Source: Streptomyces cellostaticus (GTDB lineage: Bacteria; Actinomycetota; Actinomycetes; Streptomycetales; Streptomycetaceae). From it: DNA of 64,000 nucleotides. The notes beneath the pieces were generated by a model, which was given only the letters and a program-made list of their open reading frames with translations, was not told the origin of the DNA and did not search any database. The stretch spans positions 62,001 through 126,000 of the forward strand of contig NZ_JALLIN010000008.1 of assembly GCF_023630175.1 (NCBI RefSeq). The letters are read 5' to 3'. Each line of letters starts with the position of its first letter. The first letter of the stretch is position 1. Made by a program: the position numbers and the translations under genes. Below are positions 1-7,930 of this stretch, piece by piece.

Positions 1-402
1 GAGCTGGGCGACGGCTCCGGGTTCAAGGAGATGGAGGCGGCGGGCGACCGGCCGGCCGACGTCATCGCCGACACCACCAAGTCGCGTGAGCAGTACGGCA
101 AGTCGATCCAGTACTCGGTGACCGCGCTGACCGAGTGGCTGGAGCGCCACGGCACCGACGACACCGTGCTCGTCTTCCTGGGCGACCACCAGCCGATCGC
201 CCGGGTCAGCGGCAACCACGCCAGCCGTGACGTGCCCGTCTCCATCGTGGCCAAGGATCCGAAGGTGCTGGACCGGATCGCCGACTGGCACTGGACGCAG
301 GGGCTGCGTCCCGCGCACGACGCCCCGGTGTGGCGGATGAGTTCCTTCCGCGACCGCTTCCTGACGGCGTACGGCTCGGTCCCGCACCCCGAAAAGGGCT
401 GA
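1..402 (+). CDS. Sulfatase/alkaline phosphatase-fold protein, C-terminal fragment
   Basis: Only the last 133 codons lie in the window; the reading frame is open from base 1. The fragment has the pattern VFLGDHQPIARV (about residue 60 of the visible part). It matches the metal-binding Asp-His late in the alkaline phosphatase/sulfatase superfamily, including LtaS-like phosphoglycerol transferases. The family hydrolyses or transfers phosphate or sulfate esters, often outside the membrane. Substrate and membrane topology cannot be judged because the N-terminal part is missing. It is convergent with the dus gene, with no intergenic base between the two stop codons. Confidence 0.7.
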   Translation, partial: ELGDGSGFKEMEAAGDRPADVIADTTKSREQYGKSIQYSVTALTEWLERHGTDDTVLVFLGDHQPIARVSGNHASRDVPVSIVAKDPKVLDRIADWHWTQGLRPAHDAPVWRMSSFRDRFLTAYGSVPHPEKG

Positions 403-1545
403 TCAGCCGCCGGAGGTGTCCAGCTCCGCGTCCTCGCCGACGCCCGCGCAGTCGTACGGGTCCTTCAGCCAGCCGTCCGGCAGCACCACACGGTTGTTGC
501 CGGACGTGCGGCCGCGGGGTCCGTCGGCGCCGGTGGGCCAGGGCTGGTCCAGGTCCAGCTCGTCGAGACCGGCCCGCAGTTCCCGGAGCGAGGAGGTGAT
601 CGCGAGCCGCTTGCGCATCTCGGAGCCGACCGCGAAGCCCTTCAGGTACCAGGCGACGTGCTTGCGGAAGTCGACTACGCCCTTGGACTCGTCGCCGATC
701 CACTCGCCGAGCAGGGTGGCGTGCCGGACCATGACGTCGGCGACCTCGCGGAGGGAGGGCCGCGCGATGTCGTTCGTCCGGCCCTCGAAGGCGGCCACCA
801 GGTCGGCGAACAGCCACGGCCGGCCCAGGCAGCCGCGGCCCACCACCACGCCGTCGCAGCCCGTCTCGCGCACCATGCGCAGCGCGTCCTCGGCCGACCA
901 GATGTCGCCGTTGCCGAGCACCGGGATCTCCGGGACGTGCTCCTTCAGGCGGGCGATGGCCCCCCAGTCGGCGGTGCCGCCGTAGTGCTGGGCGGCCGTG
1001 CGGCCGTGCAGCGCGATCGCCGTGACGCCCTCCTCGACGGCGATGCGGCCGGCGTCGAGATAGGTGATGTGGTCGTCGTCGATGCCCTTGCGCATCTTCA
1101 TCGTGACCGGACGGTCCCCGGCTCCGGAGACCGCCTCGCGCAGGATGGCCCGCAGCAGGTTCCGCTTGTAGGGCAGCGCGGAGCCGCCGCCCTTCCGGGT
1201 CACCTTCGGGACCGGGCAGCCGAAGTTCAGGTCGATGTGGTCGGCCAGGTCCTCCTCCGCGATCATGCGGACGGCCTTGCCGACGGTCGCCGGGTCCACT
1301 CCGTAGAGCTGGATCGAGCGCGGCTTCTCGGTCGCGTCGAAGTGGATCAGCTGCATGGTCTTCTCGTTGCGCTCCACCAGCGCCCGGGTCGTGATCATCT
1401 CGCTCACGAACAGGCCCTTGCCACCGCTGAACTCTCGGCACAGGGTGCGGAAGGGAGCGTTGGTGATACCGGCCATGGGGGCCAGGACCACCGGCGGCCG
1501 GACGGTGTGCGGGCCGATCTGCAGGGGGGACTCGGGCGTGGGCAT
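403..1545 (-). CDS. dusB: tRNA-dihydrouridine synthase (DusB-like)
   Basis: 380 aa. A flavoenzyme that reduces specific uridines of tRNA to dihydrouridine with NADPH and FMN. The FMN TIM-barrel begins at once (LAPMAGITNAPFRTLC, residues 21-36). The catalytic cysteine is Cys110 in LNFGCPVPKVTRKGG, and LHGRTAAQHYGG follows in the phosphate-binding half. The length and the C-terminal tail of about 50 residues are usual for actinobacterial members. A purine-rich GGGGGA run precedes the ATG at 1545. It is divergent from the MFS gene at 1626, sharing an 80-bp AT-richer spacer. Family assignment is firm; the DusB subgroup is likely. Confidence 0.93.
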   Translation of the reverse strand: MPTPESPLQIGPHTVRPPVVLAPMAGITNAPFRTLCREFSGGKGLFVSEMITTRALVERNEKTMQLIHFDATEKPRSIQLYGVDPATVGKAVRMIAEEDLADHIDLNFGCPVPKVTRKGGGSALPYKRNLLRAILREAVSGAGDRPVTMKMRKGIDDDHITYLDAGRIAVEEGVTAIALHGRTAAQHYGGTADWGAIARLKEHVPEIPVLGNGDIWSAEDALRMVRETGCDGVVVGRGCLGRPWLFADLVAAFEGRTNDIARPSLREVADVMVRHATLLGEWIGDESKGVVDFRKHVAWYLKGFAVGSEMRKRLAITSSLRELRAGLDELDLDQPWPTGADGPRGRTSGNNRVVLPDGWLKDPYDCAGVGEDAELDTSGG

Positions 1546-1590
1546 TCCCCCATTGTCACGTATCCACGGAGATCATGTAACAGTCATTAG

Positions 1591-1625
1591 TTAACCGCAC
1601 TATCGAAATCCCGTAGCATGGCCCC
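1591..1625 (+). promoter_or_regulatory. Putative promoter of a leaderless MFS mRNA
   Basis: A -35-like TTAACC (1591-1596) and a -10-like TAGCAT (1614-1619) are 17 bp apart. The expected transcription start, about 7 bp past the -10 box, falls on the ATG at 1626. No ribosome-binding site precedes that ATG, so a leaderless message is likely. This rests on motif spacing only. Confidence 0.4.
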
Positions 1626-3077
1626 ATGCCCGAGCCCAGTCACCGCCGACGCCTGCTCGTCCTCGCGATCTGCTGCATGAGCCTGCTGATCGTGAGCCTC
1701 GACAACACCGCCCTGAACGTGGCGCTGCCCTCGATGCAGCGCGAGCTGCACGCCACCACCTCCGGCCTGCAGTGGACGATCGACGCCTACACGCTCGTCC
1801 TGGCCTCGCTGCTGATGCTCGCGGGCTCCACGGCGGACCGGATCGGCCGCAAGAAGGTCTTCATGTCGGGCCTGGTGATCTTCTGCGTCGGCTCGCTGCT
1901 CTGCTCCCTCGCGCCGAGCCTGGAACTGCTGATCGCCTTCCGCACGGTCCAGGCGGTCGGCGGCTCCATGCTCAACCCGGTCGCCATGTCGATCATCACC
2001 AACACCTTCACCGACGCCCGCGAGCGGGCCCGTGCGATCGGCGTGTGGGGCGCGGTGGTCGGCATATCCATGGCGGCGGGCCCGCTGGTCGGCGGCCTGC
2101 TGGTGGAGTCGGTCGGCTGGCGCTCGATCTTCTGGGTCAACCTCCCGGTCGGCCTCGCGGCCCTGCTGCTCACCCTGCGCTTCGTCCCCGAGTCCCGCGC
2201 GCCCCGGGCCCGCCGGCCCGACCCGGTCGGCCAGCTCCTGGTGATCGCGCTGTTCGGGTCCCTGACGTACGCGATCATCGAGGCGCCCGACGCGGGCCCC
2301 GGCACGGTGGCGCCCTTCGGCGCCGTGGCCCTCGCCGCCCTGCTCGGTCTGCTCGGCTACGAGCCCCGGCGCGCCGAACCCCTGATCGACCTGCGCTTCT
2401 TCCGCTCGGCTCCGTTCAGCGGGGCGACGGTGACAGCGATCAGCGCGTTCGCCGCACTGGGCGGTTTCCTGTTCCTGTCCACGCTGTACCTGCAGAACGT
2501 GCGCGGCCTCGACGCCCTGCACGCGGGCCTGTGGATGCTGCCGATGGCCGCGCCGACGTTCCTGTGCGCGCCGCTGTCCGGCCGGCTGGTGGGCAGCCGG
2601 GGGCCGCGGCTGCCGCTGCTGGTGGCGGGCGCGGCGATGACCGCGAGCGGCGTGCTGTTCGCGGCCTTCGAGGCGGAGACGTCGAACCTCACCCTGTTCA
2701 CCGGGTACGTGCTGTTCGGCATCGGCTTCGGCTTCGTGAACGCGCCGATCACCAACGCGGCGGTCTCCGGGATGCCCAGGGCCCAGGCCGGGGTCGCCGC
2801 CGCCGTCGCCTCCACCAGCCGGCAGCTCGGGCAGACGCTGGGCGTCGCCGTGGTCGGCGCTGTGCTGGCGGCCGGGGTGGGCTCCGCGCCGTACCGGGAC
2901 ACGTTCGTCGCGGCGGCCCGGCCCGGATGGTGGATCCTCGCGGGGTGCGGTCTGGCCGTCCTGGTCCTCGGCTGGGCCAGCAGTGGCCGCTGGGCCCGGC
3001 GCACCGCCGAGCGGACCGCCGGCGCACTGGAGTCGGCGGACCTGAGGGACGCCGTGGGAGCCGCGGCGGGCCGCTAG
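1626..3077 (+). CDS. MFS drug-efflux transporter, DHA2 (EmrB/QacA) type
   Basis: 483 aa integral membrane protein with about 14 hydrophobic segments, the usual layout of the 14-helix DHA2 proton antiporters. Motif A (GSTADRIGRKKVF) lies between TM2 and TM3. The motif C region (GPLVGGLLVESVGWRSIFWVN) marks TM5-TM6 and is typical of drug/H+ antiporters. The start is well placed: the hydrophobic N-terminus begins after a short basic stretch. The substrate cannot be predicted. No repressor gene is adjacent; the next gene (XRE, minus strand) is convergent and serves the following efflux gene instead. Confidence 0.88.
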   Translation: MPEPSHRRRLLVLAICCMSLLIVSLDNTALNVALPSMQRELHATTSGLQWTIDAYTLVLASLLMLAGSTADRIGRKKVFMSGLVIFCVGSLLCSLAPSLELLIAFRTVQAVGGSMLNPVAMSIITNTFTDARERARAIGVWGAVVGISMAAGPLVGGLLVESVGWRSIFWVNLPVGLAALLLTLRFVPESRAPRARRPDPVGQLLVIALFGSLTYAIIEAPDAGPGTVAPFGAVALAALLGLLGYEPRRAEPLIDLRFFRSAPFSGATVTAISAFAALGGFLFLSTLYLQNVRGLDALHAGLWMLPMAAPTFLCAPLSGRLVGSRGPRLPLLVAGAAMTASGVLFAAFEAETSNLTLFTGYVLFGIGFGFVNAPITNAAVSGMPRAQAGVAAAVASTSRQLGQTLGVAVVGAVLAAGVGSAPYRDTFVAAARPGWWILAGCGLAVLVLGWASSGRWARRTAERTAGALESADLRDAVGAAAGR

Positions 3078-3123
3078 TGCCGGTCAGGGTCTGCCCGCCG
3101 AGGAGCGGCGTCCGGTGGGTGCT

Positions 3124-3140
3124 CCCGGCGTGCCGCCGGG
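3124..3140. terminator. Small GC hairpin between convergent genes
   Basis: CCCGGC and GCCGGG form a 6-bp stem with a 5-base loop, between the convergent MFS (ends 3077) and XRE (ends 3188) genes. There is no U-tract, as is common in Streptomyces. A weak bidirectional terminator candidate. Confidence 0.3.
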
Positions 3141-3187
3141 GCCGCGGCGGGGCGAAGCTCGGCCGACGCGGCACTGGCGCTCCGGGA

Positions 3188-4069
3188 CTACCGCGGACCG
3201 GCCGCCAGTGCGGACAGCATCTCCAGGCGCTCCCGGGTCTCCTCGTTCTTCGGCGCGTACGTGACCATCCGGGGCCCCGGCTGCGGACCCAGCCACAGGT
3301 CCGTGTGCTCCAGGGTCAGATGGCCGACGTACGGGTTGAGGAACTCCTTGGTCTTGGAGCGGTTGCCGACGACCTCGTAGCGCTCCCAGTTCTCGCGGAA
3401 CTCCGGGGACTCGCACTCCAGGCGTTTGAGCAGCATCTTCCAGGCGGGCTCGCCGAGGTGCCCGGCCATGGAGGCGCGGAGCCGGGCGGCCATCAGGCGC
3501 ATGGTCTCCTCCAGGTGCACGATGGCAGCCCGCCAGTCGCTGTGGGTGTACACGAGGAGGATGCAGTTGCGGTCCTCCGGCGGGACGGCGTCCAGGTCGC
3601 CCATGAGCCGGGCGTAGGTGCGGTTGTAGGCGAGGATGTCGTACCGGCTGTTCTGCACGCAGGCCGGGAACGGCTCCAGCGCGCGCAGTGTCTCGCGCAG
3701 GGCGGGGGTGACGCTGGGGCAGCTCGCGGCCGGTGTCGGATCGGCGGCCGCGGCGAGCTGGAAGAGGTGGGCGCGCTCGCTGGCGTCCAGCAGCAGGGTG
3801 CGGGCCAGGGCGTCCAGGACCTGGACCGAGACCTGGATGTCCCGGGCCTGTTCGAGCCAGGTGTACCAGGTGATGCCGACCGCGGAGAGCTGGGCGACCT
3901 CCTCCCGGCGCAGCCCGGGCGTGCGGCGCCGGGTGCCGCGGGGCAGCCCCACCTGCTCGGGTGCGATCCGCTCGCGCCGGCTGCGCAGGAAGGCGGCCAG
4001 CTCGTGCCGACGGATCTCCGCGCCGCGCGGCGGCCGCGGGGTGGCGGTCACCGGTGCAGTCGTCGTCAT
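3188..4069 (-). CDS. XRE-family regulator with MmyB-like ligand-binding domain
   Basis: 293 aa. The N-terminal helix-turn-helix (about residues 13-90) carries the hallmark TPGLRREEVAQLSAVGITWYT and LDALARTLLLDASERAHL. The rest (about 115-285) is the MmyB-like helical sensor domain, thought to bind a small hydrophobic ligand. It is divergent from the MFS gene at 4171 with a 101-bp spacer, the usual arrangement of a local repressor controlling its own gene and an efflux or redox gene. Its inducer is unknown. Confidence 0.88.
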   Translation of the reverse strand: MTTTAPVTATPRPPRGAEIRRHELAAFLRSRRERIAPEQVGLPRGTRRRTPGLRREEVAQLSAVGITWYTWLEQARDIQVSVQVLDALARTLLLDASERAHLFQLAAAADPTPAASCPSVTPALRETLRALEPFPACVQNSRYDILAYNRTYARLMGDLDAVPPEDRNCILLVYTHSDWRAAIVHLEETMRLMAARLRASMAGHLGEPAWKMLLKRLECESPEFRENWERYEVVGNRSKTKEFLNPYVGHLTLEHTDLWLGPQPGPRMVTYAPKNEETRERLEMLSALAAGPR

Positions 4070-4100
4070 GCCCTCAGGGTGCCGTACCGCGGATCCTGTT

Positions 4101-4150
4101 GCCAGGTACTTCTTCTACCAGGATCAGGACACTCTGGTACCAGCCTGGGC
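4101..4150. promoter_or_regulatory. Candidate operator between XRE regulator and MFS gene
   Basis: The divergent spacer has related repeats: CCAGGTAC near 4102, TACCAGG near 4116 and TGGTACCA near 4136 (a self-complementary core). They lie where both promoters would be, so the XRE protein at 3188-4069 is the obvious candidate to bind. Binding is inferred, not shown. Confidence 0.4.
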
Positions 4151-4170
4151 GCGGGCGCAGGCTCGGTGCC

Positions 4171-5601
4171 ATGACAGAGACCGTCACCCCTCCCGCCGTC
4201 CGCGCCCGGGCGGCCGCGCCGCCCGCGCTGAGCGGGCCGGGGCTGTTCACCGTTCTGCTGGCCGCGGCGCTGCCGCTGGTCGACTTCTTCATCGTCAATG
4301 TCGCGCTGCCGACCCTCGGCGCCGATCTCGCCGCGGGCGAGGCCGTGCTGGAGCTGGTCGTGGCCGGGTACGGGGTCGCCTACGCCGTGCTGCTGGTGCT
4401 CGGCGGGCGGCTCGGGGACCTGTTCGGGCGGCGCCGGCTGTTCCTGGTCGGGATGGCCGCCTTCGGGCTGACCTCACTGGCCTGCGGGCTCGCCCCGGGC
4501 GCCTGGAGCCTGGTCGCGGCGCGGGTCGCGCAGGGTGCCTCGGCCGCCGCGATGCTGCCGCAGGTGCTCGCCACCATCCAGGCCGCCACCAGCGGCACCC
4601 GCCGGGCGAAGGCCATGAGCCTGTACGGCGCCACGGCCGGGCTGTCCATGGTGGCGGGCCAGATCCTGGGCGGGCTGCTGGTCGCCGCGGACATCGCCGG
4701 GAGCGGCTGGCGGGCGATCTTCCTCGTCAACGTCCCGGTCGTCCTGCTGGGGCTGGTGCTGGCCGTGCGGTACCTGCCGGAGACCCGCTCGCAGCGACCG
4801 GAGCCCGTCGACGTACCCGGCACCGTCCTGCTCGCCGTGTCCCTGCTGACCCTGCTCGCCCCGCTCACCGAGGGCCGCGCGGCGGGCTGGCCGCTGTGGA
4901 CCTGGCTGTCGCTGGCCGCGTTCCCGTTCGCCGCGGCCGCGTTCTACGCGGTGGAGCGGCGGGCCGACCGGCGGGGCCGGACCCCGCTGGTCCCGCCGAG
5001 CCTGTTCGCGCTGGCGTCGCTGCGGCGGGGGCTGGCGCTGATGGTGCCGTTCTCGATCGGCTTCAGCGGGTTCATGTTCGTCATCGCGCTGGCGCTGCAG
5101 CAGGGTGCCGGGCTCGGTCCGGTGCCGGCGGGGCTCGCGCTCGCGCCGATGGCCGTGGCGTTCCTGTTCGTGTCGCTGGCCGGGCCGCGCCTGATCGCCC
5201 GGTACGGCTCCCGGGTGGTCACCGCCGGCTCCGCCCTGCAGGGCGTGGGTGTGCTGCTGATCGCCCTCGCCGCCTGGCGGGACTGGCCGCACCTGGGCTT
5301 CGGCTCGCTGCTGCCGGGTGCGGCGGTCGCCGGTGCCGGGCAGGCGCTGCAACTGCCCAACGTGCTGCGGATCGTGATGTCCGAGGTGCCCGCGGTCCGG
5401 GCCGGGGTGGGCAGCGGTGTGATGGTCACCACCCAGCAGTCGGCGTTCGCGCTCGGTGTGGCCACCCTCGGCACCCTGTTCCTCACCCTGGTCCCGCACC
5501 AGGGCATGCGGGACGCGCTGGTCATCACGCTGCTGGTGCAGCTCGCGGGCATCGTCCTGACCGGCGTGCTGAGCCTGCGGCTGCCCCGCCGGGTCGGCTG
5601 A
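4171..5601 (+). CDS. MFS drug-efflux transporter, DHA2 type
   Basis: 476 aa from the ATG at 4171; the frame is open further upstream, but the earlier part would run back into the XRE gene. About 14 membrane segments. Motif A is GGRLGDLFGRRRLF after TM2, and a motif C-like GQILGGLLVAADIAGSGWR follows. It probably exports a hydrophobic compound using the proton gradient. The divergent XRE gene is its likely repressor. A 5-bp GC hairpin follows the stop. Confidence 0.88.
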   Translation: MTETVTPPAVRARAAAPPALSGPGLFTVLLAAALPLVDFFIVNVALPTLGADLAAGEAVLELVVAGYGVAYAVLLVLGGRLGDLFGRRRLFLVGMAAFGLTSLACGLAPGAWSLVAARVAQGASAAAMLPQVLATIQAATSGTRRAKAMSLYGATAGLSMVAGQILGGLLVAADIAGSGWRAIFLVNVPVVLLGLVLAVRYLPETRSQRPEPVDVPGTVLLAVSLLTLLAPLTEGRAAGWPLWTWLSLAAFPFAAAAFYAVERRADRRGRTPLVPPSLFALASLRRGLALMVPFSIGFSGFMFVIALALQQGAGLGPVPAGLALAPMAVAFLFVSLAGPRLIARYGSRVVTAGSALQGVGVLLIALAAWRDWPHLGFGSLLPGAAVAGAGQALQLPNVLRIVMSEVPAVRAGVGSGVMVTTQQSAFALGVATLGTLFLTLVPHQGMRDALVITLLVQLAGIVLTGVLSLRLPRRVG

Positions 5602-5630
5602 ACCGGACACGGCCGGGGGCAACTCGCCTC

Positions 5631-5643
5631 CGGGGCAGCCCCG
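5631..5643 (+). terminator. Short hairpin after MFS gene
   Basis: CGGGG, a CAG loop and CCCCG, followed by TTGATGTT, lie 30 bp after the MFS stop. The stem is short but very stable; it is the only terminator candidate before the next small gene. Confidence 0.4.
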
Positions 5644-5703
5644 TTGATGTTGGACTTGCTGCACACTCCTTGCGGTCGGACGTGCCGGACACGGGGAGGC
5701 GTC

Positions 5704-5928
5704 ATGCCGCGGGGCGACAGCACGAGCAAGGTCAGCCGGTGGGACGGGCACGGCCGGGAGCACGTGGTGCGGATGCGGCGCACCGGTGTGCTGCGCACGA
5801 TCGGATGCGACACCTGCGGCTGGACCCGGAACGCCCGGTTCCTGCCCTGGCTGAAGGCCGAGGAGCATCTGACGGCGGCCCACCAGGCGACGGTGGACCC
5901 GGCGCGGACCCGGCATCCCTCACGCTGA
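5704..5928 (+). CDS. Small basic protein with a C2H2 zinc-finger-like motif
   Basis: 74 aa from the ATG at 5704, chosen because GGGGAGG lies just upstream; the frame stays open to 5644 but that start has no ribosome-binding site. Cys35 and Cys38 (GCDTCGW) are followed 16 residues later by His55 and His60 (EHLTAAH). This is a CX2C-X16-HX4H spacing that could bind one zinc ion. The N-terminal half is rich in Arg and Lys, which would suit nucleic-acid binding. I do not recognise the family. It stands alone between an MFS gene and a TetR-AKR operon. Confidence 0.6.
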   Translation: MPRGDSTSKVSRWDGHGREHVVRMRRTGVLRTIGCDTCGWTRNARFLPWLKAEEHLTAAHQATVDPARTRHPSR

Positions 5929-6075
5929 CGGCCGGCGCCTGTGGCCGTTCACCCGCCCGCTGTCCCCCGGCGCCAGGTGCACCCCGCGCGCTTCGTCCCG
6001 GCTCACGGGTGCCTTCCGGGGTTCGTCCCGTGCGGGGGAACGGGACCGGTCGCCGCCCCTGCGCGCCGCGGCCGC

Positions 6076-6678
6076 TCAGCCCCGGCCGTCGGCCGCCCGC
6101 AACCCGCGCAGCAGCAGGGCCACGACGGCTGTGAACTCCTCCTCGATGCCGGGCTGCTGCCACTCCCGGGCGTAGCACGGGTCGTGGAAGCGGCCGGTGG
6201 CCTGGAAGACGGCGCGGGCCGTGCTCGCGGGGTCGGTGGGGGCGAAGGCGCCCGAGGCGAGGCCCGCCTCGAGGATGCGGGTGAGCTGGCCGGTCAGGTC
6301 GGCGAGGTGGTCGCCGACCACGGTGCCGTTCTCGTCGGTGAGCACCGTGTAGGTGGCGAACAGTTCCGGGTCGCCGCCGGCCTTGTGCCGCTTGGCCTCG
6401 AACAGGGCCGCCAGCCAGTCCCGCAGCCGGTCCTCCGGGGCGCCGGTCCCGGCGGCGATCCCGGCCAGCCGCTCGGAGGTGCGGTCCAGCCACCGCTTGG
6501 TCACCGCCTCGCGCAGCGCCGCCTTGGTGCGGAAGTGCCGGTAGACGCTGCCGTGGCTGACGCCGAGCGCGCGGGCCACGTCGACCACGGTGGCCTTGGC
6601 CGGGCCGTGGCGGCGCAGCACCTCCTCGGTCGCCTCGAGGATGCGCTCGGCGGTCAGGGTCTCGCTGGTCGGTGCCAT
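6076..6678 (-). CDS. TetR-family transcriptional regulator
   Basis: 200 aa. The N-terminal DNA-binding domain (about residues 9-58) has the TetR recognition pattern VVDVARALGVSHGSVYRHF. The C-terminal part is the variable helical ligand-binding and dimerisation domain. It lies 26 bp downstream of the aldo/keto reductase on the same strand, so the two are probably cotranscribed. The perfect inverted repeat before the reductase gene is the likely operator, giving autoregulation. The inducer is probably a substrate of the reductase, by context only. Confidence 0.9.
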   Translation of the reverse strand: MAPTSETLTAERILEATEEVLRRHGPAKATVVDVARALGVSHGSVYRHFRTKAALREAVTKRWLDRTSERLAGIAAGTGAPEDRLRDWLAALFEAKRHKAGGDPELFATYTVLTDENGTVVGDHLADLTGQLTRILEAGLASGAFAPTDPASTARAVFQATGRFHDPCYAREWQQPGIEEEFTAVVALLLRGLRAADGRG

Positions 6679-6704
6679 GCCCTAGACCGTACCGGGGGGC
6701 CGGA

Positions 6705-7715
6705 TCAGCGTTCGCTGTCGAGGAGTGCCATCTGCGCGCTCGGGTAGCGGTCGCCGGCCGCCGCGTCCGCCGGGACGGCCTCCTCGATCGCGGCGAGGTC
6801 GGTCCCGTCCAGGACGACGTCCAGGGCGCCCAGCGACTCGGTGAGCCGCTCCCGGGTGCGGGCGCCGACGAGCGGCACGATGTCGTCGCCGCGCGAGAGC
6901 ACCCAGGCGATGGCGATCTGCGCGACCGTGACGCCCTTCTGTTCGGCGATCTTGCGCAGTGCCTCGACCAGGTCCAGGTTGTGCCGGAGGTTCTCGCCCT
7001 GGAAGCGGGGCGAGAAGGAACGGAAGTCCCCCGCGTCCAGCCGCCGGTCGCGGGAGTAGTGCCCGGAGATCAGGCCGCGGGAGAGCACGCCGTAGGCGGT
7101 GACGCCGATACCGAGCTCCCGGGTGGCCGGCAGGATCTCCCGCTCGATGCCGCGGGAGATCAGCGAGTACTCGATCTGGAGGTCGGCGACGGGCGCGGTG
7201 GCGGCGGCCCGGCGGATGGTCCCGGCGCCGACCTCGCTCAGGCCGACGTGCCGGACGTACCCCTTCTCGATCAGCTCGGCGATCGCGCCGACGGTCTCCT
7301 CGATGGGGACGTCCGGGTCGAGGCGGGCGATCCGGTAGACGTCGATGTGGTCCACGCCGAGGCGCTGCAGGGAGTACGCGGCGAAGTTCCGTACGGCGGC
7401 GGGCCGGCCGTCGATGCCGCTCCAGTTGCCGTCCGGATCGCGCAGGGCGCCGAACTTCACACTGACCAGCGCCCTGTCCCGGAGGGCCGCCGGTGCGGTG
7501 CGCAGGGCCTCGCCGAGCAGCATCTCGTTGTGGCCCATGGCGTAGAAGTCACCGGTGTCCAGCAGCGTCACGCCCGCGTCCAGGGCCGCGTGGACGGTCG
7601 CGATGGACTCGGCGCGGTCGGCTTCGCCGTACAGCGCGGACATGCCCATGCAGCCGAGGCCGAGGGCGGAGGTCCGGGGGCCGGTGTTTCCGAGGTTTCG
7701 GGTTCGCGTCGTCAT
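6705..7715 (-). CDS. Aldo/keto reductase
   Basis: 336 aa from the ATG at 7715, with GGTGGAGG just upstream; the longer frame to 7871 runs through the operator and is not used. An NADPH-dependent TIM-barrel oxidoreductase of the YajO/general-stress type. It has LGLGCMGMSALYG near the N-terminus, the catalytic Asp/Tyr region LLDTGDFYAMGHNE, SVKFGALRD around the catalytic Lys and VDHIDVYRIARLD. The C-terminal cofactor loop is VPLVGARTRERL. It is first in an operon with the TetR gene. Confidence 0.9.
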   Translation of the reverse strand: MTTRTRNLGNTGPRTSALGLGCMGMSALYGEADRAESIATVHAALDAGVTLLDTGDFYAMGHNEMLLGEALRTAPAALRDRALVSVKFGALRDPDGNWSGIDGRPAAVRNFAAYSLQRLGVDHIDVYRIARLDPDVPIEETVGAIAELIEKGYVRHVGLSEVGAGTIRRAAATAPVADLQIEYSLISRGIEREILPATRELGIGVTAYGVLSRGLISGHYSRDRRLDAGDFRSFSPRFQGENLRHNLDLVEALRKIAEQKGVTVAQIAIAWVLSRGDDIVPLVGARTRERLTESLGALDVVLDGTDLAAIEEAVPADAAAGDRYPSAQMALLDSER

Positions 7716-7734
7716 GCCTCCACCCTGCCATGAC

Positions 7735-7774
7735 GAGTGACAGATTTCAATATCTGTCACTCCATACTTGTCAG
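7735..7774 (-). promoter_or_regulatory. TetR operator and promoter of the AKR-TetR operon
   Basis: A perfect 11-bp inverted repeat, GAGTGACAGAT and ATCTGTCACTC (7735-7745 and 7752-7762), has a 6-bp centre. Read on the minus strand, a -35-like CTGACA (7774-7769) and a -10-like TATTGA (7752-7747) are 16 bp apart. The operator therefore covers the -10 region, as expected for a repressor. Confidence 0.7.
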
Positions 7775-7875
7775 CGAGTGGTGGGCTGCGGGGACCTCGG
7801 CCGGCCCGCCACGTCCCGGACCGGCCCACTCGCCGCCATCGACGGAGCGCGGGGCGCGTTCGGGCGTACACAGCG

Positions 7876-7911
7876 CGAACGCCCGCCCCCCGGCCGGGGA
7901 GCGGGCGTTCG
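7876..7911 (-). terminator. glyS terminator hairpin
   Basis: A perfect 11-bp stem (CGAACGCCCGC and GCGGGCGTTCG, 7876-7886 and 7901-7911) surrounds a C/G-rich loop that can itself pair. It lies 20 bp beyond the glyS stop on the minus strand. It could also stop read-through from the opposite side. Confidence 0.75.
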
Positions 7912-7930
7912 GATGTGCGTGCCGCGGGCC

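Noticed and set aside
206..1441. Long antisense frame (411 codons) across dusB
   Set aside because: Same strand as dusB but another frame, composed of Arg/Gly/Pro-rich low-complexity sequence; a GC-rich shadow.
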